NCBI GenBank assembly: GCA_905147135.1
Contig: LR990067.1
Location: 10,974,001-11,038,000 of the forward strand
Reading direction: 5' to 3'
Source: Blastobasis lacticolella
Taxonomy: Eukaryota; Arthropoda; Insecta; Lepidoptera; Blastobasidae
DNA: 64,000 nucleotides
Position numbers and translations under genes: made by a program. The notes beneath the pieces are model-generated. The model did not search any database, was not told where the DNA came from, and was given only the letters and a program-made list of their open reading frames with translations. This document shows positions 1 to 11,700 of this stretch, in pieces. Numbering within the stretch: the first letter of the stretch is position 1; each line of letters opens with the position of its first letter.

Positions 1-214
1 ACGATAGCAAAGACAGACACACATGTTAAAAATACCACATTCTAATCTTCACTTCCCGCCTAAACTCAAGGCATTCGAGGAGAGCGGGCCAAGTTTAATC
101 TGCAGTTTCTAAGCTTGTTCTAACTTGTGACAATACGATATTTTGGCATAAATTCAAATCCGTATCCCCTACTACAAGTATTTGGGAAAGTAAGGTAGAT
201 AATGTTGAGAACAT

Positions 215-385
215 CGGTGGCCGAGTGGTTGAGTATCTGACTCGTAAGCGAGACATGGTAGCAGATGGTAGTAGCTCCACAGTAATTACCTGATCGCCAA
301 ATCCAGAATAACGGTCAAGGCGGACTCCGGGTCCTCGTGCTCAAGATCACAACCGGGACAATAACGCCAAGATTATGATGATGAA
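215..385 (+). repeat. Family C SINE, internally deleted
   Basis: Head GGTGGCCGAGTGGTTGAGTA with GACTCGTAAGCGAG joins directly to the 3' part (CTCCACAGTAATTACCTGAT ... GACAATAACGCC) and tail GATTATGATGATGA. The middle 170 or so bases are missing. Confidence 0.6.
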
Positions 386-419
386 GGTAAATAATATAGC
401 TGTGAGCAGTGTGAAGCAG

Positions 420-560
420 CGAGTGTGTTCCGTAATTATTCTAATCCGGACGCCTTCAAGGCTAGATGTGAATCGACTGTTCCTAGACAGGCCTATAGGC
501 TCTATCTTCAGCCGCATCGTCACTTACCACCAATTGAGATGGCGGTTAAATGCCTGACTG
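420..560 (+). repeat. LINE 3' end (family K)
   Basis: Reads VFRNYSNPDAFKA-RCES.., matching the motif [20 protein letters not shown] of other copies, followed by CGTCACTTACCACC...GGCGGTTAAATGCCTG. Confidence 0.55.
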
Positions 561-565
561 TGAAG

Positions 566-955
566 GAGTCTATGTTTTACAGTTCAGGGAAAATAATAGC
601 AGACAAAGCGTTCCATTGTTTTAGATTGATATTATTATTCTCCTTAAGGAGCCATTAAATGTCCATAAAAGTGCCTCGAAAGCACCTTTCTGTCTAAATT
701 GGTCGCATAGTTTCCGGAACACTGGTAGGGGATGCCGGATGCTGGCATAAATTCAGCTAAGTTTCGACGCTTTCAGAAGTATGCAATATCAGTTGCAAGC
801 CGATGCATAGTTTGAAGCAGTTTGAGCGCCATCTAGTGAAGGCACGCGGAAACCATTTTGTGGGAGATTTGCGATTGCGTCATTGTTCGTGGGGGCTTTT
901 TAAGCCACGACGAAACAAGAGGGGCATTAATTTGACATGTGGACCTGTGGCTTTG
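566..955. other. No recognised feature
   Basis: AT-rich spacer with no supported gene or repeat; two short frames here look like chance frames. Confidence 0.4.
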
Positions 956-1095
956 TGTATCTTTGTACATCGTAGCTCCCGAATGAATGGACCAATATGG
1001 ATGCAGTTTTCTCTATTTAAAAGCCAGTTTAATCGAGTTGGTTCTTAGCTTTATTTCATTAAAATCAGTTCAGTAGTTTATAAAATATTTGAGTT
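955..1095 (+). repeat. Family F repeat
   Basis: CATCGTAGCTCCCGAATGAA, GGACCAATATGGATG, TTCTCTATTTAAAAGCCAG and TTCATTAAAATCAGTTCAG match copies at 11380, 20520, 22340, 23400, 38500, 51890 and 62050. Superfamily not determined. Confidence 0.6.
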
Positions 1096-1282
1096 TAAGT
1101 AAACTTGGTCGGGGGTTATCGGACTTTTTCTATCGGTTAGGTTGTCCTTATGGTAATATTGGAGTATTTCAGGATTTCGGGAAGGGTAAAAATACTCAAC
1201 TACCCTGTATTCTGTCTGTCACAGCCGTAGGAATAGGCTCTTTTATTTCAGTTTTCATTGCCGTCATTATTTAAAAAACAAC

Positions 1283-1482
1283 ACTGCACGAAGCTCCGTC
1301 CATAGTGCTGTCAAATGAGGCACAGAGTTTTGCAAAAATCGTTCGCTGGTCGCTCGCCACTCATCCAAGTGGCGCACGGATGGCACTTCAATTTGAGGGT
1401 GGTACCTACCTACGTAGTTGAAATTCTGCTACGTATAATATCCGAATTTTAAGCGCACGAAATCGCGGACAAAAGCTAGTGT
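1283..1482 (+). mobile_element. Helitron-like 3' end
   Basis: Ends CGAAATCGCGGACAAAAGCTAGT, the CTAGT terminus typical of lepidopteran nonautonomous Helitrons. The upstream part (GAGGCACAGAGTTTTGCAAA) has no match elsewhere in the window. Confidence 0.5.
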
Positions 1483-1516
1483 TACCTATTTTAGCAGTGT
1501 CTTTTAATCTAACATT

Positions 1517-1680
1517 TGACGACCTGAGTGATTCAGTGGTTCTGCCACGCAAGAAGTCCCGGGTTGGGTGTTGTATGTATAATAATTAGGAAGTATGTAT
1601 TTAAAAGTATATAAGTGGTTTATCAGTTACCTAGCACCCATAATACAAGCGTTGGGGCTAGATAGCGCAGTGTGAATCCA
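1517..1680 (+). repeat. Family A SINE, internally deleted
   Basis: Head TGACGACCTGAGTGATTCAG, tCTGCCACGCAAGAAGTCCC, then a deletion joins CGGGTTGGGTGTTG to the 3' part ending GGGGCTAGATAGCGCAGTGTG. Confidence 0.65.
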
Positions 1681-1689
1681 AGCACATAA

Positions 1690-2120
1690 AAAAATAGTAA
1701 TAAAACTACATCATGCCTATACTGGATTGTTGAAATTAAAAATGAAACCATATTCTCTCTAACTAAATTACATATCCAATAAAAACTTCATGCGTCCCTC
1801 TATCCCCGTTCCACTCTCGCTTATGGCGTTTTAATGAAGTGTGAGAGAGAGGCGGTGTGTAAAATTCGCGACTCTCACCCACCAAGTGAAATGTTCTCTT
1901 CTTATCTGGCGAACAAACAAGCTGTAAATTGTTGAACCCAGAATGAGGGTAGGGCTGACACCTTTAGCTTGAGTATTAATAAATAAAAAGAAAAAACACA
2001 AAGTGAAAATGATAAGAAATGCCGCTTAAACAGGCTTCCAAATTAAAAAAAACCTCATCGAATTCGGAGCTACGATGCCACGTTAGTTAAAAACTGTTAA
2101 ATTGTATGCATTGCAAATAT
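1690..2120. other. No recognised feature
   Basis: Spacer; contains a short family-F-like piece near 2055-2075 (CCTCATCGAATTCGGAGCTA). No gene supported. Confidence 0.4.
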
Positions 2121-2122
2121 AC

Positions 2123-2400
2123 TGACGACCTAGGTGGTTCAGTTGGTTAAAATGACGGTCTGCCACGCAAGAGATACCGGGTCGATTCCCGGAATTGAAA
2201 TGATGAGTTATAATTTCTGTTACGAGTCTGGGTGTTATACCTATGAATAATAAGTATGTATTTAAAAATAGATTTAATCATACATCATATTTTTATACTA
2301 TGTATAAACAAAAGTTATCTAGCACTCACGGTACTAGCTTTGCTTAGTTTGGGGCTAAATGGCGCTGTTTGAATTTGTCCACGATTATTTATTTATTCAT
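2123..2400 (+). mobile_element. Family A tRNA-like SINE
   Basis: Nearly full copy: TGACGACCTAGGTGGTTCAG, CTGCCACGCAAGAGAT, CGGGTCGATTCCCGG, GAAATGATGAGTTATAATTT and tail CACGATTATTTATTTATTCA. A 30-bp insertion lies near 2285. Confidence 0.7.
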
Positions 2401-3140
2401 AATATTAGTAGAATAGCAAGGGACTCAATTCAACCTCAGAGCAAACGTTGCAAACGACTGATCAACGTAATATTTCAACTTTGTTACCGAGGTTGTACAA
2501 CATTTTTTTCATTAAAACCTACCCTTAGATGTTTACAGAATCACTTCAGATTACAAGGTAATATAGCGGCAACCCTACGCAGCCACCCTGGGGGAGTGAA
2601 CCACCCCATTCTCCCCTTAGGCCCAGTTTGCAGGTAGAAAAAGCACAATTGATTAGTATAGATAACTTATATTCTTGGAGGCATTCTGAAAAAGAGGAGA
2701 GCGGGGCATTTTTTCAAATTTAGAATACAGCTTACTGTCAACACTTTTTTTTGTTATTTTATTTTCTTTGCAGCCATGATTGATGTGTTATTGTGGAGAG
2801 TCGATTGTCGTTGCTCTTTGTGGATGTTTTCATAAAAAAGGTTTTATCGGTTGGAATCTAGCAGGTGTTAGGTGGTAATTGAGTGTTGTTATTGGTATTT
2901 GAGGCGTTATATTTGATAAAAACCCGTACTTATACAATAATTCGGATGTCCCCTCAATGGGGTACCTACTTATATAACAAAAATTATAGTTTCGTTGTCT
3001 CCCAAATGCTGAAATTGGGGACAACGGGATTCTTTTATAACCTAGCGAGGCCCAAGGTCTCACGGTCCTGCTGATGGATGAGGGGGATAAATAAGTACTA
3101 GATACCTAGTTCGAAAAAAAAAACAAATGTAAGTATGCAG
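2401..3140. other. No recognised feature
   Basis: AT-rich spacer without a supported gene, RNA or repeat. Confidence 0.35.
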
Positions 3141-3144
3141 AAAT

Positions 3145-3330
3145 ATATAATATCCGGCTCTGCCTGGCATTGTCGAGCATGGTTCGGTCGTGGTTGGCGA
3201 GGGATACGTTATCTACGGCCATAGGGCGGTCAGCGTGTCACTGTGTGTTTCCTTCCTACTTTCCAACCCCCCTCCGTTTTGACGATTGAAAGAGATATTT
3301 AATGTCCTAATCAATAAAGAAATTATGATT
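3145..3330 (+). repeat. LINE 3' end (family L)
   Basis: CCGGCTCTGCCTGGCATTGT ... GGGCGGTCAGCGTGTCACTG ... GACGATTGAAAGAGATATTT and AATCAATAAAGAAATT. Shared with 39220, 46885 and 57395. Confidence 0.6.
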
Positions 3331-4720
3331 TGATTTGATTGATATACAAATATTTGACGTTTGTAGTAAAAACGACAAAATTCTGATCCCATTATATTTG
3401 TTAAACAAAAATCTAAATTGAAATTGGAAATTGAAATAATTTGTTGGCTTGCATAAAGGACACTCATTCAAAACGGACAATGGCTTCGTAATGGGGATGG
3501 AACACGCCATTTTTATTATTTAATTAGAACTTATTCTTGACTTTCTAATTAATTTTTTGTTTGCAGCGACGATGACGTGTGAGTAATATTAATTTTTAAT
3601 AATGTTTTCGTAAAGTACGTTTCACTAGAATACCTTCTCAGATTCGCTTGACTGCTGGTATTTATACCGACTTAATTTATATGAATTGTTAGTTATGACT
3701 TTATGTATAGATACTGAATTTTGGATGGAAATTGAGAAAGAAAAATTAATACGAATAAAACAAAAATTATTAACAAGCTTTTGCGCAGCTTTTGATTGAT
3801 TATCTTAGGGGTATAGTACCTACTTATCAAGACCATACCTAAGAGCTCAAACACGATGGGCTTATCTTAGTTCCTATGGCCATCTTCCGTCATTACATCA
3901 GACACAGATATTTATGAACCACTCGTGTCGAGACGAATGTTTTTTTATTTTGATTATCGGCATGAAAAATTCAATGTGATACTTGGTGCTGCTTTTCCCT
4001 ATTTTATATGGATGTTTCAATGAATAAGACAATTTCTTTATCAGATGTCAACCTTAGGCGCTGTCGTAATTGGCAACGGTGGTGCGACCATGGGTTTACG
4101 ATGGACGACACTCGACTAATAGGAGATCTCAAAAGGCAGGACCATGGTCGCAAGACAGTTAACAGACTTACAGACTCGTCCAGAGAGGACAGGTGTTCAA
4201 TGACGAACTTTTGTTTACAGTCTCTTTGTTCAGTTCTGTCGTTGGCCTTAAAGAAAGAAAACAAAAAGAAAATATCTTTATTCGACGAAACGATGTTTCA
4301 ACTTACTAGTCCAGATCCAGAAGGCACACACTAAAATTGTATGCAAAGGCCAACAGCGCCATCTATCCTCAAGCCGCGCGTACTAATTCGAACATTGCAA
4401 TCGCACAAAGGGATAGCGGAGCTTGAAGGCCACGACATTTGGGTAAGCAGGGGACATTTGCCTCACCTCAGGCATTTAGGGGTAGCTCGGGGGTAACTGA
4501 GAATGTTCAACCCACCCCGTTTCACCTTTTGACGTCCCGTTTTGACATTTAGTAAAAGGTCGGAGCAATGTTTGCTTCCGAGCTTGTAGTCAAAAGAAAG
4601 TAAGAATGAAAGGAACATTTATTACACATGGACGCTATGATACGATAATTTTGCAACACAACAAATAAAATAAAATTAGGTACCTACATTATTAATGAAT
4701 TATTATATTAAATTAAATAA
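3331..4720. other. Mostly unrecognised spacer
   Basis: Piece 3820-3910 (AAGACCATACCTAAGAGCTC, ACACGATGGGCTTATCTTA) is a diverged relative of 13615-13690. A 108-codon frame at 4008-4334 has no recognisable domain and overlaps an equally long antisense frame, so I do not call it a gene. Confidence 0.35.
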
Positions 4721-4723
4721 TGC

Positions 4724-4840
4724 TTGGACAAATTCACACAGCGCCATTTAGCCCCAAAGTAATCAAAGTTGTGTTATGGGTGTTAGATAACTGATAAACT
4801 GTTTTTTTATTACATACTTATATTATGTATGTATGAACAT
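4724..4840 (-). repeat. Family A SINE, 3' half
   Basis: GGACAAATTCACACAGCGCC, TTTAGCCCCAAAGTAATC and TGTTAGATAACTGATAAACT on + are the reverse of the A tail. Confidence 0.65.
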
Positions 4841-5612
4841 ACGAAATTATTGCTGAGCGACTTCTTTCGTGTTGACTAAATCGTGGTCATAATCATAGTT
4901 ATCCGTGGCTGCGCACAAATCCACTCGACTTTTTGTTTCACTCAAGATTAGAACGAAATCGAGTTCGAAAACTTGAGTCGAAGCGACTATAATAGGACAA
5001 TGATAAGTCCGTATTTACTGACAGTAGTTAAAAATATAAAGTGTAGATATGGCAATAATCTGGGGATAATCTGTCCTTGTCAGTCCGTCTTGTAAACATT
5101 CAGTTATTTGGTCACTATTAGCTTGAACTTGTACTTTTGTTTGTCTAAATCATGCTGAAAATATTGTTTTGCCTATTATTTATTAATATTTTTCATAACT
5201 CGAAAATAAACAATCCAACAGAAATCAAATTACTTTTACGAATGACGTTCTATGACGTTTAAAATGCCTGGCACAAGTTGCCATAATGAGATTTTTATTT
5301 TATTTTTTCAGCGATTCGGACTTAGCGTGGTCTACAACTCAGTTTCTCGAGTATATACATAATATAAGACACCACAGCAAATTATACTACAGATTTAACA
5401 CACCATACCACATCACCGCTCAGAAGATACTTATAGACTCGAGCGAGACTCGTTACATGAACAGACTCGAGCGCTCAATAGACTCGAGCACTAATCTCGA
5501 AACCGAGTCTATTCGGAAATTCGATGCATTAAGTAGAATAGTCTCTGAAGTATGGTGTTATACGTTGTGTATTAAATGAATACATAATTCATATACCATA
5601 TACAGAACAGCT
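4841..5612. other. Unrecognised spacer with AGACTCGAGC cluster
   Basis: The 10-mer AGACTCGAGC occurs three times (5435, 5463, 5480). A 97-codon frame covers the area but shows no known domain. Confidence 0.35.
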
Positions 5613-5617
5613 GTACA

Positions 5618-5693
5618 ATACAATAACCTCCCCTTTTGCGGGAGAGGCCCAAAGTCCTGTAGTGGACTGTTATGGGCTGTGATGATAATGATA
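5618..5693 (+). repeat. Family B, 3' end only
   Basis: ACCTCCCCTTTTGCGGGAGA, GGCCCAAAGTCCTGTAGTGG, then GGGCTGTGATGATAATGAT, the (TGATGA)-type tail. Confidence 0.65.
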
Positions 5694-5795
5694 CAGAACA
5701 GCTGTAGTTTAGTTTATGACCACTAAAATAATCAGGAACCAGATACAACGTTACAGGTTTTCTACCGCGTACCTTTGTTAAGAGTAGCCTGATAT

Positions 5796-5833
5796 TTCGA
5801 TACAGTTGCATGCATCATGATCACGGAACGACT
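5796..5833 (-). repeat. Hairpin element, relative of 62652-62756
   Basis: GATACAGTTGCATGCATC (5799-5816) can pair GATACA with TGCATC. It is followed by ATGATCACG, as in the 62.65 kb element. Confidence 0.45.
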
Positions 5834-6515
5834 GGAGAGCTGCGAGCGCAGTTTTAATACATTATGTTAAACGTTTCATGTGCTTTTATAAGCGCAAATT
5901 TAGGGTTGCCATTTTGAGCACCTCCGAATAGATAAATGCATTTATTTTCTATAGAATGGGATGCGCTTTATAAATGGCAACACCAATCATAAATGTCAAG
6001 TTTGACACATTTTTTTTTTTTTTTTTATTAACCGAGTATATTTAAGATATCATCATATAAAAACCTACAGCAGTAAAACAATTGTAAGTATCGGATCAGC
6101 TGTTAAAATGTTATAGTTCATCGTCAAATATCAGGGAAGTTATTTGTTAAAGTTGATCTTATTTTTCTTACGCTAACAATAGACTCCCAGCCTCGATCTT
6201 TTTACAACACTAACCAAAACGTACCCACAGCGCCTCCAAGCATTAAAGTGTATTAAAAAGCAACCTGGCATCAGTTACAAGGAAGATCCCCTTCATATTC
6301 TGAAGCTTGAACAGGCACGTAAGCCGGGGTGCGTAGGTATGTATGCGGTGGAATGTACAGAGTAAGAGGGCCGAGAATAGTGATGGGAACTTATGGTGAT
6401 GGAGGTATCGATGTTTATGGAAAATAAATTATGTACCAACAACCAGTAACAAAACAAAAATGCGGAAAAATGAGTAGGAACACTAAACTCATAATAACAA
6501 ACTACATAAAGATAA
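5834..6515. other. No recognised feature
   Basis: AT-rich spacer with a T16 run near 6010-6026. No gene supported. Confidence 0.35.
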
Positions 6516-6520
6516 TATCG

Positions 6521-6793
6521 TCATCGTCATCATCATCACAGCCTGTAACAGTCCACTGTAGGACTTAGGGCCTCTCCCACGAAAGGGGAGGTTATTGGTA
6601 TAGTCTCCACGCTTGGCAGGCGGGTTGGAAATCGCAGAGTTGCAAATATAAGAATGGAAAACGCTGCTGCCCATTTACCAGTCTACGGAGACTCAAGATC
6701 TCTTGCCTCGAAAACATTAGTCGCCGTATAACTCCCACGCGTGTAAAGGGTTGGTGCTATTCTACTCTGCCGGACACCACACGGCCAATCTTG
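6521..6793 (-). mobile_element. Family B short retroelement
   Basis: Full-length copy from CATCATCATCACAGCCTGTA to TCTGCCGGACACCACACGGC. The sense strand is taken as minus because the simple tail (TGATGA)n then falls at the 3' end, as in RTE elements. Confidence 0.7.
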
Positions 6794-7204
6794 TATTAGT
6801 TGGTATTAAAAGGGTACCTAGAATTCAGGTTACTCTGACAGATTGCAGGAAAATGAGTAGGTATACTAAACTTATTTTGCCGGCAATAATAAACTACATA
6901 GGGAAAATATAACTCGACACTCTTGAGTAGTCTATAACCTTAATTAGCCGCCTTTGTTATTGTACACCATCCATAATTAGTCGGTTTAAACTTTCTAATT
7001 AGGCGTCAAGGTCTAAAGAGTTCTTTCGACCAACTGACTGGTAGTCCAATAAAAAAATCCTACGTGTTTTTTTGTAACAGATATTTCCAACCTGCCTACC
7101 AACAGTGGAGATTATGGTGAAGTCTTTCACGAATGTGGAGGAGGTACCATCTTCAGCAGCAGACTGTTTGGGCTGACGTGATCATAGATTTTTAATATAT
7201 TTAA

Positions 7205-7560
7205 ATCATAGTCCCCTGGCAAGAGCGTCAGACTCGTAAGCGAGAGGTACCAAGATTCATGATCATTGCCGCCATTGGTACATGACTTTTTCTGACGTAT
7301 GTACACTAGTTAAACATTAACCATGATATTTCTTGGTTCAAAGGAAATCTGCACATTCAGGCGACTGAATGTGGAACCATGATCCAATCTGGTCAGGTTT
7401 GCCTGTAAACAGGGTCACGGAGGTCAGGGTAGCAATTGCTCTACTGTCATAGTATTCTTTTTTATTAACCATGATAACTGTAATTACCTGATATGCTTCG
7501 GAATTTTATCATGTATCATAGTCAGAAGGACCCGGCTGTGAGAGCACAACCAGGATATAG
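7205..7560 (+). repeat. Family C SINE, diverged
   Basis: Contains GACTCGTAAGCGAGAGGTAC, CACATTCAGGCGACTGAATG, GATCCAATCTGGTCAGG, AACAGGGTCACGGAGGTCAG and AGAGCACAACCAGGATA. An extra TTTTTTATTAACC-type patch lies near 7448. Confidence 0.6.
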
Positions 7561-8037
7561 ACACCAATACCACATAATGGAAAGAGGTCATCGCTGCCCA
7601 TACCTATAACACCCGGAAATCGCGAATGCATTGCTTGACAGAGATTAATGTAGACTTCTTGAAGGTTGTTACATAACGGATTAGAAACACTGGTACAACA
7701 ACCTTGTTCTAAAGCGTTATACGAGGCAAGAAGTTCCACTCGCTATGCAACAAAAGTTAAAATATTGACCCAAATCAATGTATTTCCCTTCGCTTTACTT
7801 AAATTTCTTACCCCACCCCCGACATCTCTCTTAATAACGCAAAGTTCATATTTCAAAAGGTCCAACGCGCTAATCGAGGGGTGGGGGGGTGTCAGCCCCC
7901 CCTCTCTCCTCTGTAATACAATTTGTAACCTTCAACGTCATCCTTCCTCACCAATTAAATAGGCGAGAATTGATTCTGTACGGACGGACAGTATTCACTT
8001 GGTTGCTCTATTGAAATGTAGGTTGTGGGAGAATATT

Positions 8038-8265
8038 CATCATCACAGCCCGTAACAGTCCACTGCAGGACTTAAGGTCACATTGGCAGGCGGGTTTGAG
8101 ATCAGTGTTGTAAATGTAACAATGGAAAACGCTGCTGCCCATTTTCCAGTTTACGGAGACTCTAGATCTTTTGCCTCGAAAACATTAGTCGCCTTGTACG
8201 ACACCCACGAGTGTAAGGGGTTAGTGCTATTGTACTCTGCCGGACACCACACAGCCGACCAAGTT
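8038..8265 (-). mobile_element. Family B, internally deleted
   Basis: CATCATCACAGCCCGTAACA joins GACTTAAGGTCACATTGGCA, lacking the CTCTCCCACGAAAGG part, and ends CACACAGCC. Confidence 0.65.
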
Positions 8266-8477
8266 AGTTATTGGTTACATATTCAGTCGCCACAGCAACT
8301 ATTTTGAAGATGCTGTACCTATAACAGTTTCGTCAAAATCTGTTCATTTTGAAACTTAATTGGTGGTGAACCAAAGGAACTTTCTCCCACGCACTAGGCT
8401 GAGCTGAGGAACGAGCTCCATAGTGAGGTTTTCCCAGAACAGTACAAAGTTGAGTTCATTTATAAATAAAAAGTTAA

Positions 8478-8778
8478 TGCCCCGGTTGTGCCCGGGGTCC
8501 GTTTTCACGATAATTAGGTAATTACAGTGGAGCGACTGACACCTGACCTCCGTGACCCTGTTACCAGGGGAACCGGACCAGATTGGTTAATGGTTACATA
8601 TTCAGTCGCCTGAATGTGCAAGTTTTATCACGTTGTTTTCCCTCACCGTGAGAGCATCGGTTAGTATTCAACTGATGCTTATAACTCAGAAAAGAGTTAT
8701 TGATACATGGACGCAGTGGGATTCGAACCAGGTACCTCTTGCTTACGAGTACCTTAACCACTCGGCCATTGACGCTCT
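8478..8778 (-). mobile_element. Family C tRNA-like SINE
   Basis: Nearly complete. Minus-strand head GTCAATGGCCGAGTGGTTAA with A-box TGGCCGAGTGG and B-box GGTTCGAATCC; middle GATGCTCTCACGGTGAGGG; 3' part CCGGGCACAACCGGGGC. Confidence 0.7.
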
Positions 8779-8929
8779 TTAAAGAAAGAGTGAAAAGGTT
8801 TTATTATGGTTGGCAATGGTATGGGAGTGTATGGTATCCATTTGGCCTTACGTTCATAAGCTGCGGTAAGTATTTACAGCCGCAAGCTTCCCAAGTAACA
8901 TTTTGGTGATAAGAATAGTGCTACATTTT

Positions 8930-9090
8930 TTTATACAACTGCGGTGGCAAACAAGCTTTATGGTAAACAGTCACCGCAGTCTATGGACGTGTGCCAGGGC
9001 CATCATCCTTACAAACCCCGACCGTTGCCGACCCCTTAAAAAACTTTTCATCCATTTCTCAAAGGACGAGCATGTTGTACTCTCAATGAC
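8930..9090 (-). repeat. LINE 3' end (family D)
   Basis: GGTGGCAAACAAGCTTTATG, AGTCACCGCAGTCTATGGAC and CCGACCCCTTAAAAAACTTT. Minus-strand translation has the ..FKKxVKxFLRG.. type end. Confidence 0.6.
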
Positions 9091-9420
9091 ATGAGCTGCT
9101 TAAGAGAATTTTTAAAACTGTAGTTGTTATAAAGTCGCTACCAATAGTTTATATAGTTGTACTTCTCTCCTATAAAACCTGCTTTGGGACCACGATTTTA
9201 GAACTCAAGTTGGTAAAATTGTTCGAAAGTAGTGATAATTGAGTGATAATGCACAGTTAGAATAAAATATAATAGAATAGAATATGTCTATTCCAAGGTG
9301 CAATACAAAATATATAGTACGCAGAGAGAAACAAATATATTCAACATATCTTGCTCTGCGCAAGGAATCGGAGCCTACTAAGAAAAGTGCTCTTTGAGCA
9401 GTTATTACCACTTTAAGTGT

Positions 9421-9486
9421 TATCGAACTCGGCACCTCGTACTTCCGAGTCGCACCCTCTACCCATTACGCCACCGACGCTCTACT
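9421..9486 (-). repeat. tRNA-like SINE head
   Basis: TCGAACTCGGCACCTCGTAC ... ACGCCACCGACGCTCT on + is the reverse of a family-C-like tRNA head; the body is absent. Confidence 0.45.
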
Positions 9487-9794
9487 AAATTATATCTCAC
9501 CCTTTTATATCTGAGTAAAATCATCAACCAATCTCAACTGGCTACTCCAATTTTCAGGCCATTACCCAAGATGATGGACTCCTCCTTAACTCTTCACTTA
9601 ATAATTTCTAGTTTAGTAAATTAACAACTTAAGGGGGAGCCGACGCTGATTAGCTATTGGCGTAACGAATTTGCTATGCAATTATGATCGTTAGGCCTGG
9701 ACGTGGACGCGGAGCGGGGTAGGAAATTTTGGGTTAATATTTCAAGCTGAATTGCTTGTGATAATTTTATATATATTTTTATTCTGCTCTCGAT

Positions 9795-9960
9795 AACCTA
9801 CGGTGGTACGTAGACTAACATACGATGCCCTCACAGTCTGTAAGGCCTGCCTGATGGTAAGTGGTCACTGCAGCCTATGGGCGTTCGCAATGTCAGGGGT
9901 ATCACTCACGTGCTACTGTGAAACCTTTTCACTCCTTTCTTGAATATTTTTTTAATGCTA
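9795..9960 (-). repeat. LINE 3' end (family D)
   Basis: GGTGGTACGTAGACTAACAT (diverged), GCCTGCCTGATGGTAAGTGG, TGCAGCCTATGGGCGTTCGC and ACCTTTTCACTCCTTTCTTG. Confidence 0.55.
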
Positions 9961-9984
9961 TAGCTACGTCAGCGGAGTTAGTTC

Positions 9985-10140
9985 AAATATGGTCAAGTGC
10001 GAGTCGGAATCGCTAGGGAGTGTTCCGTGTACAAAATAATAGTGTGATGCACTTTTAGGGTTTCGTAGTTTATGCTATGCAGTGACAAACTAGCAGACAG
10101 CCTACATCATGATAAGCGGTAACTGTCGCACATAACATCT
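9985..10140. repeat. Family N fragment joined to family J fragment
   Basis: GTCAAGTGCGAGTCGGAATC ... AGTGTTCCGTGT (N, also near 61180), followed by GCAGTGACAAACTAGCAGAC ... GCGGTAACTGTCGC (J, minus strand). Confidence 0.45.
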
Positions 10141-10495
10141 ACTATTACTCTGGGCCTTGACCAGGATCCAGGATTTGGCATTTTTTATAAAGCGCGCTCG
10201 GCGAACACTAGCCTTAAGAACCTATACATAAAATCAAAATTACAAAATGACAATGGTTTGCAGTGTCAAAAATGTACAAAGTCAAAACTTTCAAAATTCT
10301 TATCGAACTTCCAACACCCCCCTTTTGCATAGGTGTACAAAAATCCATCGACAACCCCTCCGTGTCCCACCCCTACTCGCACAGACGACCTTTATCGACC
10401 CGCTCCAGTATCCGAGGGAGGCTGCGGCCACAGACCACGGAACTAGCGGAGGTGTAGGTCGCGGTTCATGATCTTTAGTGACTTTTAGTTGTACC

Positions 10496-10745
10496 ATCAT
10501 CACAGCCTGTAGTCCAGCCCGTAACAGTCCACTGCCTGACTTACAGCCTCTCTACGAAAGGGGAGGCTATTGCTATAATCTCCATGCTTGGCAGGCGGGT
10601 TGGAGATCGCAGGGTTATAAATGTAATAATGGAAAACGCTGCTGCCCAATTTCCGGCCTACGGAGACTCTAGATCTTTTGCCTCGTTGACATTAGTCGCC
10701 TTGTACGACAGCAACGAGTGTAAGGGGTTGGTGCTATTCTATACG
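10496..10745 (-). mobile_element. Family B short retroelement
   Basis: CATCACAGCCTGTAGTCCAG with a small internal duplication of the CAGCC(T/C)GTA motif, GTTGGAGATCGCAGGGTTAT and GAGTGTAAGGGGTTGGTGC. The last 25 bases are missing. Confidence 0.65.
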
Positions 10746-10804
10746 GCTAGTTAGTATAGTACTTGTAAACTTGAGATCAGTTATTCATTTTAGGTCTTCC
10801 AGGT

Positions 10805-10960
10805 GGAGCAGTGGCCTAATGGTTAAGGAGTCCGAATCGTACTACGAGGTATCGAGTCGCTCCACTGAAATGACCTGATCTGCCAAATCCTGGATAACGG
10901 TCAAGGCGGACACGGAAGGGATACGCCCTTCCGTGGTTAACGAGTACCCACTGAGCAGAA
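10805..10960 (+). repeat. Family C SINE, internally deleted
   Basis: AGCAGTGGCCTAATGGTTAA head joins CTCCACTGAAATGACCTGAT and CCAAATCCTGGATAACGGTC. Confidence 0.5.
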
Positions 10961-11369
10961 AAAAATCTTGTAACTAACCTGCCAACGTTTTGAGTAGCCA
11001 TATGTGACCGGACACCACAGTGCTCGTCTACAGTAAACGCACTGCGTTTAAAACTTTTAACCTACATCCGTGGCTAAGGCGGTAGCGGTAGCGTGGCGGT
11101 AGCGTGAAGCATCCCACAGCGAGCCCCACTCTCAACGCATCTCATCGGATGGCTTGATTTGAAAATAAAAGGGTCAACAGTTCAACGACCGGAGTCCTGT
11201 TTTCAAAATGGCGTATGCGGAGAGCAGCTGTAGATAGGTAAAGTTTGTGGTCGATAAGTTTCGAATTTATGTTATTTTTAACGTTTATACATAAGTACCT
11301 ACAGATGTACAGTCATACCCGACGTCTAATTTCATACTGTCATATGACTTTTAAATGAAACCTCATTTT

Positions 11370-11540
11370 TAACCTACGTTACGTGTGTATCTGTATGTGG
11401 CATAGTAGCTCCCGAACGGATGGACCGATTTGGATGAGGTTTTCTCTATTTGAATGCCAATTTAATTGAGATGGTCCTTAGTTTTGTTTCATTAGTATCG
11501 GTTCAGTAGTTTAGAAAATATTTGATTTTAAGTAAACCCT
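11370..11540 (+). repeat. Family F repeat
   Basis: GCATAGTAGCTCCCGAACGG, ATGGACCGATTTGGATGAGG, TCGGTTCAGTAGTTTAGAAA. Confidence 0.6.
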
Positions 11541-11638
11541 TTTTTCGGTTAGGTGAAATGTGGTTTATAGTTTGGTATAGTGCATTATTGATGGAACTCC
11601 CTTATATGATATAATTAAAACACTTCTTTACACAAGTA

Positions 11639-11700
11639 ACTTTAAGCCTAAAAAATGTTAATGTAATTATAATTACCTTAACATTTTTTAGGCTTAAAGT
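11639..11700. repeat. 62-bp near-perfect palindrome
   Basis: Arms ACTTTAAGCCTAAAAAATGT meet at centre GTAATTATAATTAC; only one mismatch pair. Could extrude as a cruciform or be a minimal fold-back element. Confidence 0.9.

Noticed and set aside
4008..4334. 108-codon plus-strand frame.
   Set aside because: No known domain, no splice context, and an equally open antisense frame.
6521..6793. Recurring 260-bp unit considered as a CRISPR or satellite array.
   Set aside because: Copies are dispersed, in both orientations, kilobases apart; this is an interspersed retroelement pattern in a eukaryote.
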